Origin: an uncultured Steroidobacter sp.
GTDB taxonomy: Bacteria > Pseudomonadota > Gammaproteobacteria > Steroidobacterales > Steroidobacteraceae
Direction of reading: 5' to 3'
DNA: 64,000 bases
Assembly (NCBI GenBank): GCA_938008435.1
Contig: CALLKK010000008.1
Span: 62,001 to 126,000, forward strand
The notes under the pieces are model-generated. The model saw only the letters and a program-made list of their open reading frames with translations, did not search any database and was not told the DNA's origin. Positions within the stretch are counted from its first letter, which is position 1; the number at the start of each line of letters is the position of its first letter. Positions 51,611 to 60,872 of the stretch are shown here, in pieces. Both the position numbers and the translations under genes were made by a program.

Positions 51611-51637
51611 GGAGCGTGCGGGCATTACGCACGCTCC
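51611..51637 (+). other. Perfect hairpin between sucA and sucB
   Basis: GGAGCGTGCG-GGCATTA-CGCACGCTCC is a perfect 10-bp stem with a seven-base loop, about 45 bp after the sucA stop codon. There is no T-tract, so it is more likely an mRNA-processing or stability element or a partial attenuator within the suc operon than a terminator. Confidence 0.65.
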
Positions 51638-51714
51638 GATGCCATTGAACGCCGTCTCGGCCATCCGCTGTTCGCGCGCCGCCATCCTTTATTTCTATTT
51701 TCCGAGACGTGTTC

Positions 51715-52938
51715 ATGAGCATCGAAGTCAAAGTCCCGCAACTTCCTGAGTCCGTGACGGACGCGACGCTCGTCGCCTGGCACAAGAAGCCCGGTGATGC
51801 GGTCGCGCGTGACGAGAATCTCGTGGATCTCGAGACGGATAAGGTCGTGCTGGAAGTGCCGGCGCCCGCGGCGGGCGTGATCAAGGAGCTCAAGGTCGAG
51901 AACGGCGCGACGGTCACGAGCGGTCAGGTGCTCGCGATCATCGAAGAAGGCGCCGTGGCGGCCGCCGAGCCGGCCAAGGCGGAAGCTGCGCCTGCAGCGG
52001 CCAAACCCGCGGCCAAGGCGGAAGGCGCGCAAGCAGCGGCCAAGCTCGCACCGGCGGCAAAGCGCCTCGTCGAAGAGCACAAGCTCGATCCGGCGAAGAT
52101 CGCCGGCAGTGGCCGCGACGGGCGGGTCACCAAGGGCGATGTGATCCAGCACCTTGCGAACAAGGACGCGGCGGCGCCGCAGGCGAAGCCGGCCGCGCCC
52201 AGCGCTCCGGCGGCGAAGCTGCCCAGCGCAGCAGGCTCGCGCAGCGAGCATCGCGTACCGATGACGCGTCTGCGCGCCCGTATCGCCGAGCGTCTGATCC
52301 AGGCGCAGTCGACGGCCGCGATGCTGACGACCTTCAACGAGGTCGATCTGACGGCCGTCAACGAAATCCGCGCGCGCTACAAGGACAAGTTCGAGAAGAC
52401 GCACGGCGTCAAGCTCGGCTACATGTCCTTCTTCGTGAAGGCGGCCATCGAGGCGCTGCGTAAATTCCCGGTGGTCAACGCCTCCGTCGACGGCAACGAC
52501 ATCGTCTACCACGAGTACTACGACATCGGCGTTGCGGTGTCGACGGATCGCGGCCTGATGGTGCCGGTGCTGCGCAATGCGGAGAACATGAGCTTCGCGG
52601 AGATCGAGGCGGCGATCGGCACGTACGCGCAGAAGGCGCGCGATGGCTCGATCTCGCTCGAAGAGCTCACGGGCGGTACCTTCACGATCACCAACGGCGG
52701 TGTGTTCGGCTCGCTCATGTCGACGCCGATCCTCAATCCGCCGCAGGTGGGCATCCTCGGAATGCACAAGATCCAGGAGCGTCCCATGGTGGTGAACGGC
52801 GAGATCAAGATCCGTCCGATGATGTATCTCGCGCTCACCTACGATCACCGCATCGTCGATGGTCGCGAGTCGGTGCAATTCCTCGTGGCGATCAAAGAGG
52901 CGCTCGAGGATCCTGCACGGCTTCTGCTGCAGCTTTGA
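51715..52938 (+). CDS. sucB: 2-oxoglutarate dehydrogenase E2 (dihydrolipoyl succinyltransferase)
   Basis: 407 residues from ATG 51715. One lipoyl domain comes first (LVDLETDKVVLEVPAPAAGVIKELKVENG, lipoylated Lys in ETDK). An Ala/Pro/Lys-rich linker follows. Next is the peripheral-subunit-binding domain (APAAKRLVEEHKLDPAKIAGSGRDGRVTKGDVIQHL). The catalytic domain has FTITNGGVFGSLMSTPILNPPQVGILGMH and the active-site YDHRIVDGRESVQFL. It transfers the succinyl group to CoA. It forms the complex with SucA and Lpd encoded on either side. Confidence 0.97.
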   Translation: MSIEVKVPQLPESVTDATLVAWHKKPGDAVARDENLVDLETDKVVLEVPAPAAGVIKELKVENGATVTSGQVLAIIEEGAVAAAEPAKAEAAPAAAKPAAKAEGAQAAAKLAPAAKRLVEEHKLDPAKIAGSGRDGRVTKGDVIQHLANKDAAAPQAKPAAPSAPAAKLPSAAGSRSEHRVPMTRLRARIAERLIQAQSTAAMLTTFNEVDLTAVNEIRARYKDKFEKTHGVKLGYMSFFVKAAIEALRKFPVVNASVDGNDIVYHEYYDIGVAVSTDRGLMVPVLRNAENMSFAEIEAAIGTYAQKARDGSISLEELTGGTFTITNGGVFGSLMSTPILNPPQVGILGMHKIQERPMVVNGEIKIRPMMYLALTYDHRIVDGRESVQFLVAIKEALEDPARLLLQL

Positions 52939-53036
52939 GAACACGCGGTCGTCTGCGTGGTGCGGGGTCGTCGTAGCGGCTAGCCTCGGCGCCAGCGCGA
53001 ACGGCCCCGGATCACGACTACCCGGTTGGAGACAGA

Positions 53037-54464
53037 ATGGCTTCTCAATACGACGTCATCGTCATCGGCGGCGGCCCCGCCGGCTATCCGTGCGCGATTC
53101 GCGCCGCTCAGAACAAGCTGTCGGTCGCCTGTATCGACGAGTGGCGTAATAAAGACGGTTCGTATGCGTTCGGCGGCACGTGCTTGAACGCAGGATGCAT
53201 TCCCTCCAAGGCTTTGCTCGAGTCTTCGGAGCTCTACTACCGCCTCAAGCACGAGTTCGCGACGCACGGCATCAAGGCGGGCGAGATTTCGCTCGATCTG
53301 GCCGCGATGCAGAAGCGCCGCGCGCAGATCGTCAAGCAATCGACGATCGGCATTGCCGCGCTGTTCAAGGCGGCCGGCGTGACGGGCCTGCAGGGCCACG
53401 GCAAGCTCCTCTCCGGTAACCGGGTCGAGTACACGGACAAGGACGGCAACAAGCAGATCCTCACCGCGAAGCATGTGGTGCTCGCGACCGGCTCGAAGCC
53501 GACCGAGCTCAAGAGCCTGCCGTTCGACGGCCGCGACATCGTCGATTCGTGGGGTGCGCTCGAGTTCGACAGCGTGCCGAAGCGGCTCGGTATCATCGGC
53601 GCCGGCGTTATCGGGCTCGAGCTCGGCAGCGTATGGCGGCGGCTCGGCTCGGAAGTCGTCGTGCTCGAAGCGCTGGATACCTTCCTGCCGGCGGCTGACG
53701 GCGCCGTCGCGAAGGAAGCGCTCAAGCACCTGAAGAAGCTCGGCCTCGACATTCGTCTCGGCGCGAAGGTCGCTGCGGCGGAGAAGACGTCGAAGGGCAT
53801 CGTGCTCAAGTACACGGATGCCGGAGGTGCGCAGCAGATCGAAGTCGACAAAGTCGTCGTGGCGGTCGGCCGTCGGCCGTACTCGCAGGATCTGCTCGGC
53901 GAGGGCACCGGTGTCGAGCTCGACGAACGCGGCTTCGTGAAGGTCGACGAAGACTGCCGCACCAATGCAGCGAACGTCTGGGCGATCGGCGATCTCGTAC
54001 GCGGCCCGATGCTTGCCCACAAGGGCAAGGAAGAGGGCGTCATGGTCGCCGACTTGATCGCGGGCAAAGTGGCCGAGGTCAACTACAAGACGATCCCGTC
54101 GGTCATCTACACGGCGCCCGAGATCGCCTGGGTGGGACAGACCGAGGAAGAAGTGAAGAAGAGCGGACGCCCGTACAAGGTCGGCACGTTCCCGTTCATG
54201 GCGAGCGGCCGCGCCCGCGCGATGGAAGCGGCGCAGGGCTTCTGCAAGATCATTTCCGCAACCGACGACGACGAAATTCTCGGCGTGCACATCATCGGCC
54301 CGATGGCCGGCGAGCTGATTGCGGAAGCCGTGCTCGCGATGGAGTACTCGGCCAGCACCGAGGACATCCAGCGGACGATCCACGCGCATCCGACCTTGTC
54401 CGAAGCGCTGCACGAAGCGGCGTTGAATGCGGACAAGATCGCGATCGATTTTCCGAATCGGTGA
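53037..54464 (+). CDS. lpd: Dihydrolipoyl dehydrogenase (E3)
   Basis: 475 residues. FAD-binding VIVIGGGPAGYPCAIRAAQ, the redox disulfide GGTCLNAGCIPSKALLESSE, NAD-binding RLGIIGAGVIGLELGSVWRRLGSEVVVLE, FAD motif ANVWAIGDLVRGPMLAHKGKEEGVMVAD and the dimer-interface active-site His/Glu HAHPTLSEALHEAALNAD are all present. It reoxidises lipoamide of SucB. Two hairpins that look like a terminator follow the gene. Confidence 0.97.
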   Translation: MASQYDVIVIGGGPAGYPCAIRAAQNKLSVACIDEWRNKDGSYAFGGTCLNAGCIPSKALLESSELYYRLKHEFATHGIKAGEISLDLAAMQKRRAQIVKQSTIGIAALFKAAGVTGLQGHGKLLSGNRVEYTDKDGNKQILTAKHVVLATGSKPTELKSLPFDGRDIVDSWGALEFDSVPKRLGIIGAGVIGLELGSVWRRLGSEVVVLEALDTFLPAADGAVAKEALKHLKKLGLDIRLGAKVAAAEKTSKGIVLKYTDAGGAQQIEVDKVVVAVGRRPYSQDLLGEGTGVELDERGFVKVDEDCRTNAANVWAIGDLVRGPMLAHKGKEEGVMVADLIAGKVAEVNYKTIPSVIYTAPEIAWVGQTEEEVKKSGRPYKVGTFPFMASGRARAMEAAQGFCKIISATDDDEILGVHIIGPMAGELIAEAVLAMEYSASTEDIQRTIHAHPTLSEALHEAALNADKIAIDFPNR

Positions 54465-54465
54465 A

Positions 54466-54490
54466 CGGATAGGCGCGAAGCGCCTATCCG
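54466..54490 (+). other. Perfect 11-bp hairpin directly after lpd
   Basis: CGGATAGGCGC-GAA-GCGCCTATCCG begins two bases after the lpd stop codon. No T-tract follows it; the true terminator is probably the second hairpin at 54510-54540. Confidence 0.7.
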
Positions 54491-54509
54491 TAGGCCGTAG
54501 GCTCTAGCC

Positions 54510-54540
54510 AGAGGCGCGCACTGCGCGCCTCTTTGTTTTC
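54510..54540 (+). terminator. Rho-independent terminator of the suc-lpd operon
   Basis: AGAGGCGCGC-ACT-GCGCGCCTCT is a perfect 10-bp stem followed by TTGTTTTC. This is the clearest intrinsic terminator in the window. The rest of the gap up to 54794 holds no gene, only the upstream region of the permease. Confidence 0.85.
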
Positions 54541-54794
54541 GGCAGCCTGCTGCCGGCTCTACTTTCCTTAGCGTATCGGCGGCGCATCAGCGTTTCTTCC
54601 TGCCGCAACCGCAGCCGCCATGCCGTCGCAACAGCGAGTGGCCTCCATGACGCGTTAGGGGGCCCTCCTTGCCGCAGCCTGCCTGGTCGCGTCCACTCCC
54701 GCGCGCAGCGTCCGTCTGCCCGTGTAAGCAAGACGTTCCCACCACGTCCCATACCAGCTACCTTGTCGATCACCTCAAGCGGAAGGCAGCAACG

Positions 54795-56117
54795 ATGGAT
54801 CGAAGCCAGAATCCCGATGGCTTGCTCGTGCGTGAGCTGGGTGTCCGGCAGTTCGCGGCCAACATCTTCAACTACACCGTCGGCAGCGGCATTTTTCTTC
54901 TGCCAGCCACGGCGGTCATCGCGCTCGGCACGGCGGCGCCGCTCGCGTACGTGGCTTGCGCCGTGGTCATCGGGCTCGTCGTCCTCTGTTTTGCCGAGAA
55001 CGGCAGCCGCTTGTCGGCGACAGGCGGCTCGTATGCGTATGTCGAGACTGCGATGGGGCCGCTGTTCGGATTCGTGGCGGGATGCCTGGTGCTGACGACG
55101 GGGCTGTTCGCTGCGTCCGGTATCGTCAACGGCTTCGTGCATTCGCTGCTCGCGCTCGTCGGCATGCCTGCGCCGGCCTGGGCAATCAAGGTGCTGATCG
55201 TGGCAGTGGTCGGCGCGCTCGTGGCCATCAATCTGCGCGGCGTACGCTTCGGCGCGCGCGTGCTCGAAGGGATCACGCTCATCAAGCTGTTGCCGCTCGT
55301 GCTGTTCGTCGCGATCGGGGTTTTCTTCGTCGAGCCCGAGCATCTGCGTTGGACGAGCGTTCCGGACATCAGCACGGTGCTCGGCTCGGCCGGCATCATG
55401 ATCTTTGCCTTCTCCGGCATCGAAGGCGCGACGATTCCTAGCGGAGAGGTGAAGAACATCTCGCGAACGGTGCCGCTCGCGATCTTCCTTGCGCTCGGCG
55501 GCATCACGGCGCTGTATCTTGCGATTCAGTTCGTCGCGCTCGGCATCATGGGGCTCGATCTTGCGCACACCGGCCGCACGCCGCTCGCTGAAGCCGCCGG
55601 CGTGGCGCTCGGGCCGAGTGCGCGGACCGTGATGATCGCGGCGGCGATCGTGTCGATGTTCGGTTACCTGAGCGCGAACATGCTGTCCGAGCCGCGCGGC
55701 TTGTTTGCGATGAGCCGGGATCGGTTCTTGCCCGCTGCCTTGACCGCCGTCCACCCGGTGTTCCGCACGCCGAACGTCGCGATCGTGGTCTACGGTTGCC
55801 TCGTCGCCTTCTTTGCGCTCATCGGCACGTTCGAATGGCTGACGCGATTCTCGAATCTTGCGGCGCTCGCGCTGTATCTGCTCTGCGCGGTGTCGACATT
55901 GCTCCTGCGCCGACGCAACGTGCGCAGCGACGGCGAACCATTCGTGATTCCCGGCGGACCGCTCGTACCGATCCTCGCTTGCATTGCCGTCGTCTGGCTC
56001 GGCTTCGAGACGATCCGCAACCAAGCCGAAGGCGGCATCACGCAGCTTTATGCGTTCATCGCCGCGCTCGCGATCATCCTGACGCTGTACGCGCTGCGAG
56101 CACTGCGACAGAGATAG
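54795..56117 (+). CDS. APC-family amino acid permease
   Basis: 440 residues from ATG 54795 (GGAAGG upstream). It has 12 hydrophobic segments and the APC start GVRQFAANIFNYTVGSGIFLLPATAVIALG. ENGSRLSATGGSYAYVETAMGPLFGFVAGCLV, IFAFSGIEGATIPSGEVKN and SMFGYLSANMLSEPRGLFAMSRDRFLP are further family segments. It moves an amino acid or polyamine across the inner membrane; the substrate cannot be read from the sequence. The gene is monocistronic, convergent with relA. Confidence 0.9.
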   Translation: MDRSQNPDGLLVRELGVRQFAANIFNYTVGSGIFLLPATAVIALGTAAPLAYVACAVVIGLVVLCFAENGSRLSATGGSYAYVETAMGPLFGFVAGCLVLTTGLFAASGIVNGFVHSLLALVGMPAPAWAIKVLIVAVVGALVAINLRGVRFGARVLEGITLIKLLPLVLFVAIGVFFVEPEHLRWTSVPDISTVLGSAGIMIFAFSGIEGATIPSGEVKNISRTVPLAIFLALGGITALYLAIQFVALGIMGLDLAHTGRTPLAEAAGVALGPSARTVMIAAAIVSMFGYLSANMLSEPRGLFAMSRDRFLPAALTAVHPVFRTPNVAIVVYGCLVAFFALIGTFEWLTRFSNLAALALYLLCAVSTLLLRRRNVRSDGEPFVIPGGPLVPILACIAVVWLGFETIRNQAEGGITQLYAFIAALAIILTLYALRALRQR

Positions 56118-56134
56118 CAACGCGCTACAGGCGC

Positions 56135-56215
56135 AGGCTACGGGCTACGGGCGACAGAAAAGCGGCAGTAGGGGCTCGGCTTCTTGCGCCAGCCTCCTGC
56201 CTCCAGCCCCAGCCC
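56135..56215. repeat. Degenerate seven-base repeats between the permease and relA
   Basis: AGGCTAC GGGCTAC GGGCGAC on the plus strand, and GGGCTGG GGCTGGA GGCAGGA GGCTGGC-like heptads on the minus strand, fill the space between the convergent genes. They belong to the dispersed heptad family. Confidence 0.55.
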
Positions 56216-56220
56216 ATCCA

Positions 56221-58365
56221 TCAGCCTTTCCGCCGCGCGCTCAACACGTTCGGCAGGCCTTGGATGCGCGCCAAGATCCGCGCGAGCTCTTCGAGATCGC
56301 TGACCAGCACCTTCACGTTCATGTCGGCGATGCCGTCGGGCTCGTGCGTGATCGTGTTCATGCCCTGAATGTTGATCTTCATGTCCGCGAGCACGGCGGT
56401 GATGTCGCGCAACAGGCCGCGTCGATCGAAGGCGCGAATGTTGATTTCGACGGAGAAGGAACGCTCGACGGCGCTGCCCCATTCGACGGCGATCACGCGC
56501 TGCGGATGCGTTTCTTCGAGGCGCCTGAGATTGGGGCACTCGGCGCGATGGATGCTGACGCCGCGGCCGAGCGTGATGTAGCCCATGATGGGCTCCGGCG
56601 GCACTGGACCGCAGCAGCGCGCGAAGTGCGACAAGAGATCGCCCACGCCTTCGACAGTGACGCCCTGGCCGCCGGGAGTGGCCTCCGCGGGCTTGCGGGG
56701 CACGGGCGAGGGCAGCTCCTGCGGTTTGGCGCGCCGCTGGATCGCGCCCGTGATCTGCGCGACGTTGATCTCGCCTTCGCCGATCGCTTGATAGAGCTGA
56801 TCGGCATTCTGCATGTTGAACTCGCTGATGAGCTCCGGCAGCGTCACCGAGTGAATGGCGAGGCGCTGCAGCTCGCGCTCGAGGATCTGCTTGCCCTGGA
56901 TGCGGTTCTGCTCTTCGTCGAGCTTACGGAACCAGGCGCGCACCTTGCTGCGGTTGCGCGGCGAGGCGAGGTAACCGAGCGAGGGCACGAGCCAGTCGCG
57001 GCTCGGATTCGGCTGCTTGCCGGTGATGATCTCGACCTGATCGCCGTTCTGCAGCGGCTGATTGAGGGGCACCATGCGCCCGTTCACTTTGGCGCCGCGG
57101 CACCGATGGCCGAGATCGGTGTGCACCTGATAGGCGTAGTCGAGCGGCGTCGCCCCGCGCGGCAAGTCGATGACCTCGCCGCGCGGCGAGAGCGCATACA
57201 CACGGTCTTCGAACAGCTCCGAACGCACGCGCTCGAGGAAATCGCCTTCGCTTTCCGCGTCGCGGTCGCCCGGTTCGAGGAGCTGACGCAGCCACACGAT
57301 CTTCTGCTCGTAGGCAGCGGTCGTCTTGGCGCCTTCCTTGTACTTCCAATGCGCGGCCACGCCGAGCTCGGCATGCTCGTGCATTTCGCGGGTTCGGATC
57401 TGGATTTCGAGCGGCAGCTTGCCCGGACCGATGACCGCGGTGTGCAGCGAGCGGTAGAAATTGTCCTTGGGCGTTGCAATGTAGTCGTCGAACTCGCCGG
57501 GAATGTAAGGCCAGAGGCCGTGCACCACGCCGAGCACGGCATAGCAGTCGGCGATCGTCTCGACGATGACGCGCACGGCACGGATGTCGTAGAGCTGATC
57601 GAACGACAAGTGCTTGCGCTGCATCTTGCGCCAGATGCTGTAGATGTGCTTCGGGCGTCCGGCGACGTCCGCCTTGATGCCGGCCTTGTCGAGCTCTTGC
57701 TTGAGAATGCCTTTGACCTCTTCGATGTAACGCTCGCGGTCGACGCGCTTGGCGGCGAGCCACCCGGCGATGCGCTTGTAGTTCTCGGGGTCGAGGTAGC
57801 GGAAGCTCAGGTCTTCCAGCTCCCACTTGAGCTGCCAGACGCCGAGGCGGTTGGCGAGCGGCGCGTAGATCTCGCGGGTCTCGTAGGCGATCTGCTCGCG
57901 TACGGCCTGGGGTGCGTCCTTCGAGGCGCGCAACAGGTGCAGTTGCGCTGCCAACTTGACGAGCACCAGGCGCGGGTCGGTCACGATCGCAAGGAGCATC
58001 TTGCGCAGCGCTTCGGCCTGATTGGCCGAGAGCGCACCGACGCCCTTCGAGGACGCGGCGACGTTCAACGTGCCGATGCGCATGAGCTCGGTCGCGATGC
58101 GCGCCGCGCTGTCGCCGCCCAACAGGGCCGCGCGCTCGATGGTGAGCGCGCCGGCTTCGACGAGCGGAAACAGCAAGGCGCCCGCCAGGAGCTCCTCGTC
58201 GTCGGTCAGATCTGCAACGATCGCGCAGATCGCTTCGGCGCGATCGAGCAGCTCGGGCGCAGGCGTACCTTCCCCCCGCAGCCGGGCGATGAGCATGTCG
58301 CGCTTGGAGGAAGAGCTGCTGTTCGTAGCGGCAAGCGCGTCGGTGTGCGTGTCGGCAGTTTGCAT
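56221..58365 (-). CDS. relA: GTP pyrophosphokinase RelA (stringent response)
   Basis: 714 residues from ATG 58365. The N-terminal hydrolase-like domain lacks the HD catalytic motif of SpoT/Rel (the region reads FPLVEAGALTIERAALL), so it is a synthetase-only RelA. The synthetase domain has GRPKHIYSIWRKMQRKHLSFDQLYDIRAVRVIV, the RelA-type acidic EFDDYI motif, PKDNFYRSLHTAV and EIQIRTREMHEHAELGVAAHWKYKEG. TGS (VYALSPRGEVIDLPRGATPLDYAYQVHTDLGHRC), zinc-finger/helical (ARCCGPVPPEPIMGYITLGRGVSIHRAECPN) and ACT domains follow. It makes (p)ppGpp on starved ribosomes. It is divergent from ruvC. Confidence 0.95.
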   Translation of the reverse strand: MQTADTHTDALAATNSSSSSKRDMLIARLRGEGTPAPELLDRAEAICAIVADLTDDEELLAGALLFPLVEAGALTIERAALLGGDSAARIATELMRIGTLNVAASSKGVGALSANQAEALRKMLLAIVTDPRLVLVKLAAQLHLLRASKDAPQAVREQIAYETREIYAPLANRLGVWQLKWELEDLSFRYLDPENYKRIAGWLAAKRVDRERYIEEVKGILKQELDKAGIKADVAGRPKHIYSIWRKMQRKHLSFDQLYDIRAVRVIVETIADCYAVLGVVHGLWPYIPGEFDDYIATPKDNFYRSLHTAVIGPGKLPLEIQIRTREMHEHAELGVAAHWKYKEGAKTTAAYEQKIVWLRQLLEPGDRDAESEGDFLERVRSELFEDRVYALSPRGEVIDLPRGATPLDYAYQVHTDLGHRCRGAKVNGRMVPLNQPLQNGDQVEIITGKQPNPSRDWLVPSLGYLASPRNRSKVRAWFRKLDEEQNRIQGKQILERELQRLAIHSVTLPELISEFNMQNADQLYQAIGEGEINVAQITGAIQRRAKPQELPSPVPRKPAEATPGGQGVTVEGVGDLLSHFARCCGPVPPEPIMGYITLGRGVSIHRAECPNLRRLEETHPQRVIAVEWGSAVERSFSVEINIRAFDRRGLLRDITAVLADMKINIQGMNTITHEPDGIADMNVKVLVSDLEELARILARIQGLPNVLSARRKG

Positions 58366-58444
58366 CGCGTAACCTGGTGCCGGGGTGCGGCGGTTTCCCG
58401 TATCATACCGGCCCGTCACATTCGAATCAGAGGCGGAGAACTCC

Positions 58445-59023
58445 TTGCGCAGGCTGCGGCGCCCGCACAGTCTTGCAACCCTCACGACGCCCCCGTGCGA
58501 AGGCGCGCTGCCGGCGCAGGTCCGTATCTTGGGGCTCGATCCGGGATCCCAACGTACCGGGTACGCTGTGATCGAGGCCAACGGCTCCGACATTGCCTAC
58601 CTCGTGAGCGGCGCCATCCGCACGAGCGGTGCGACGCTCGCGGAACGCCTGCAAGAGATCTTCTTGGGAGTCGCTCGGCTCGCCGAGGAATATCGGCCGG
58701 ACGAAGTCGCCATCGAGCGCGTGTTCATGCATCGCAATGCCGACAGCGCGTTGAAGCTCGGGCAAGCCCGCGGCGCCGCGTTGAGCGCGACGTTCGCGAT
58801 TCGGCCGCGGGTGTTCGAGTACGCGCCGCGCGAGGTGAAGCTGGCGGTGGTCGGCACGGGCGGGGCGCAGAAAGAGCAGGTGCAGCTCATGGTTCAACGC
58901 TTGTTGCGCATTTCCGGGACGCTCGCCGAGGACGCAGCGGATGCCCTGGCGATCGCGCTGTGTCATGCGCACTCGCGCAAGCTGCGTTCGTTGGCCTCAC
59001 TTGCGGCGGGCGCGACTCGATGA
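58445..59023 (+). CDS. ruvC: Holliday junction endonuclease RuvC, probable TTG start
   Basis: About 192 residues. RuvC core: VRILGLDPGSQRTGYAVIEA (catalytic Asp), IERVFMHRNADSALKLGQARGAAL (catalytic Glu), YAPREVKLAVVGTGGAQKEQVQLMVQRLL and EDAADALAIALCHAH (catalytic DxxD-type pair). No ATG or GTG lies close to the usual start. TTG at 58445 is preceded by AGAGGCGGAG at good spacing and adds about 20 residues to the family's usual beginning. A GTG at 58385 is a longer alternative. TATCAT at 58401-58406 may be the -10. The stop overlaps the ruvA start (ATGA). Confidence 0.9.
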   Translation: MRRLRRPHSLATLTTPPCEGALPAQVRILGLDPGSQRTGYAVIEANGSDIAYLVSGAIRTSGATLAERLQEIFLGVARLAEEYRPDEVAIERVFMHRNADSALKLGQARGAALSATFAIRPRVFEYAPREVKLAVVGTGGAQKEQVQLMVQRLLRISGTLAEDAADALAIALCHAHSRKLRSLASLAAGATR

Positions 59024-59628
59024 TCGGTTTCCTTCGCGGGCGTCTTGCCGCCAAACACCCGCCGCAGCTCGTCATCGACGTGGGCGGCGTCGGCTACGAG
59101 CTCGAAGCGCCCATGTCCACGTTCTACGAGCTGCCGGCGACCGGTGCCGAGGTCAATCTCTTCACGCATCTCGTCGTGCGCGAAGACGCGCATGTCTTGT
59201 TCGGTTTCTGGACCGAGCGCGAGCGGCGGCTCTTTCGCGAGCTGCTCAAAGTGTCGAACGTCGGTCCCAAGCTGGCGCTCGCGCTGCTGTCAGGCATGAC
59301 GGTCGAGAGCTTTCTCACGTGCATCGAAGCCGAGGACGTCGATGCGCTCGTGCGCATTCCGGGCGTCGGCCGCAAGACCGCCGAGCGTTTGGTCGTCGAG
59401 ATGCGCGATCGCATCAAGACGTTCGGCCAGCTCGGCCCGGCGACGCTGCCCGGCACGCCGGCTGCGCCGGCGAGCAGCGGGCCGCAGAACGAGGCGTTCA
59501 GCGCGCTCATCGCGCTCGGTTACAAGCCGGCCGAGGCGATGCGCTTGCTCAAGACCGTCGACGAATCGGCGCAGACGACCGAAGAGATCATCCGTCGGGC
59601 CTTGCAGGCGGCGGCGAAGGCGAAATAG
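59020..59628 (+). CDS. ruvA: Holliday junction branch-migration subunit RuvA
   Basis: 202 residues: MIGFLRGRLAAKHPPQLVIDVGGVGYELEAP (OB fold, domain I), then two helix-hairpin-helix motifs (LLKVSNVGPKLALALLSG and VRIPGVGRKTAERLVVEMRDRI), and the flexible C-terminal domain III (NEAFSALIALGYKPAEAMRLLK) that binds RuvB. It holds the four-way junction as a tetramer. Overlaps ruvC by four bases, with ruvB 70 bp downstream. Confidence 0.97.
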   Translation: MIGFLRGRLAAKHPPQLVIDVGGVGYELEAPMSTFYELPATGAEVNLFTHLVVREDAHVLFGFWTERERRLFRELLKVSNVGPKLALALLSGMTVESFLTCIEAEDVDALVRIPGVGRKTAERLVVEMRDRIKTFGQLGPATLPGTPAAPASSGPQNEAFSALIALGYKPAEAMRLLKTVDESAQTTEEIIRRALQAAAKAK

Positions 59629-59698
59629 GCCCACGATGACGATGCGCTTTCCCGTTCAGCGCTCCTATGGCCGCGCGCCTACAGCGTAGGATCCGATC

Positions 59699-60736
59699 AT
59701 GATCGAGCATGACCGCATCGTTTCTGCCGGCGCACAAGGCGACGAAGACGCCTTCGATCGCGCCGTGCGTCCGAAGCGTCTGGCCGACTACGTCGGGCAG
59801 ACGGCCGTCAAGACGCAGATGGAGATCTTCATCGAGGCGGCGCGCAACCGCGGCGAGGCGTTGGATCACGTGCTGATCTTCGGCCCGCCGGGTCTCGGCA
59901 AGACGACGTTGGCGAACATCATCGCCAACGAGCTCGGGGTGAATCTCAAACAGACCTCTGGTCCCGTGATCGAGCGGGCGGGCGATCTGGCGGCGCTGCT
60001 CACGAATCTGCAGCCGAACGATGTGCTGTTCGTGGATGAGATCCACCGGCTGACCCCGGCGGTCGAGGAAATCCTCTATCCGGCGATGGAGGACTTCAAG
60101 CTCGATATCATGATCGGCGAAGGCCCGAGCGCGCGCTCCATCAAGCTCGATCTGCCGCCGTTCACGCTCGTCGGTGCCACGACGCGGGCGGGATTGCTGA
60201 CCTCGCCGCTGCGCGACCGCTTCGGCATCGTGCAGCGCCTGGAGTTCTACGACCTCGATGAGCTGCAGCGGATCGTCGCGCGCTCTGCGGCCATTCTCGG
60301 CGTACCCACCGATCAGGGCGGGGCGCGGCGGATCGCGCAGCGCTCGCGCGGAACTCCACGAATCGCCAATCGCTTGTTGAGACGCGTGCGCGATTACGCC
60401 GAGGTGAAAGCCGACGGACGCATCACCGACGAGGTGGCGCAAGCGGCGCTCGATCTGCTCGACGTCGATCCGCAGGGGTTCGATGTCATGGACCGCCGGC
60501 TTCTGTTGACCATCATCGAGAAGTTCGACGGCGGTCCGGTCGGAGTCGAGAGCCTTGCGGCGGCGCTCGGCGAGGAACGCGGCACGATCGAAGACGTGAT
60601 CGAGCCGTTTCTGATCCAGCAGGGTTTCATGATGCGCACGGCGCGCGGCCGCGTCGCAACGCGAAATGCCTATCTGCACTTCGGCCTGAAGGCGCCGGAG
60701 CGTAACGTGAGCGGCGACTTGTTCGAGCGGGAGTGA
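59699..60736 (+). CDS. ruvB: Holliday junction helicase RuvB
   Basis: 345 residues, AAA+ motor: LADYVGQTAVKTQMEIFIEAARNRGEALDHVLIFGPPGLGKTTLANIIANELG (Walker A), NDVLFVDEIHRL (Walker B), LVGATTRAGLLTSPLRDRFGIVQRLEFY (sensor 1 and arginine finger), RSRGTPRIANRLLRRVRDYA (sensor 2), and the winged-helix C-terminus ending with GRVATRNAYLHFG. It drives branch migration with RuvA. Start ATG 59699. Confidence 0.98.
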   Translation: MIEHDRIVSAGAQGDEDAFDRAVRPKRLADYVGQTAVKTQMEIFIEAARNRGEALDHVLIFGPPGLGKTTLANIIANELGVNLKQTSGPVIERAGDLAALLTNLQPNDVLFVDEIHRLTPAVEEILYPAMEDFKLDIMIGEGPSARSIKLDLPPFTLVGATTRAGLLTSPLRDRFGIVQRLEFYDLDELQRIVARSAAILGVPTDQGGARRIAQRSRGTPRIANRLLRRVRDYAEVKADGRITDEVAQAALDLLDVDPQGFDVMDRRLLLTIIEKFDGGPVGVESLAAALGEERGTIEDVIEPFLIQQGFMMRTARGRVATRNAYLHFGLKAPERNVSGDLFERE

Positions 60737-60872
60737 GCCTGCGAGGAAGCGAGCGAATGTGCAGCGGCCCAATCCAGAACAACAATAGCGACCGCGGTCG
60801 GCCCTGCTCGCGACTCATCGAGCCGCGCCAGCCACAGCGCGGCGCTTCTGCGTTCCATTGAAGATCGAGCTC

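Noticed and set aside
56221..58365. Assignment as the bifunctional SpoT/Rel enzyme
   Set aside because: The hydrolase HD motif is absent and the synthetase carries the acidic EFDDY motif, both marks of RelA.
56260..59628. A 1100-codon plus-strand frame spanning relA and ruvC and ending in ruvA
   Set aside because: Only its last part is the real ruvA. The remainder is antisense to relA and out of frame with ruvC; ATG 59020 with the ATGA overlap is the true ruvA start.
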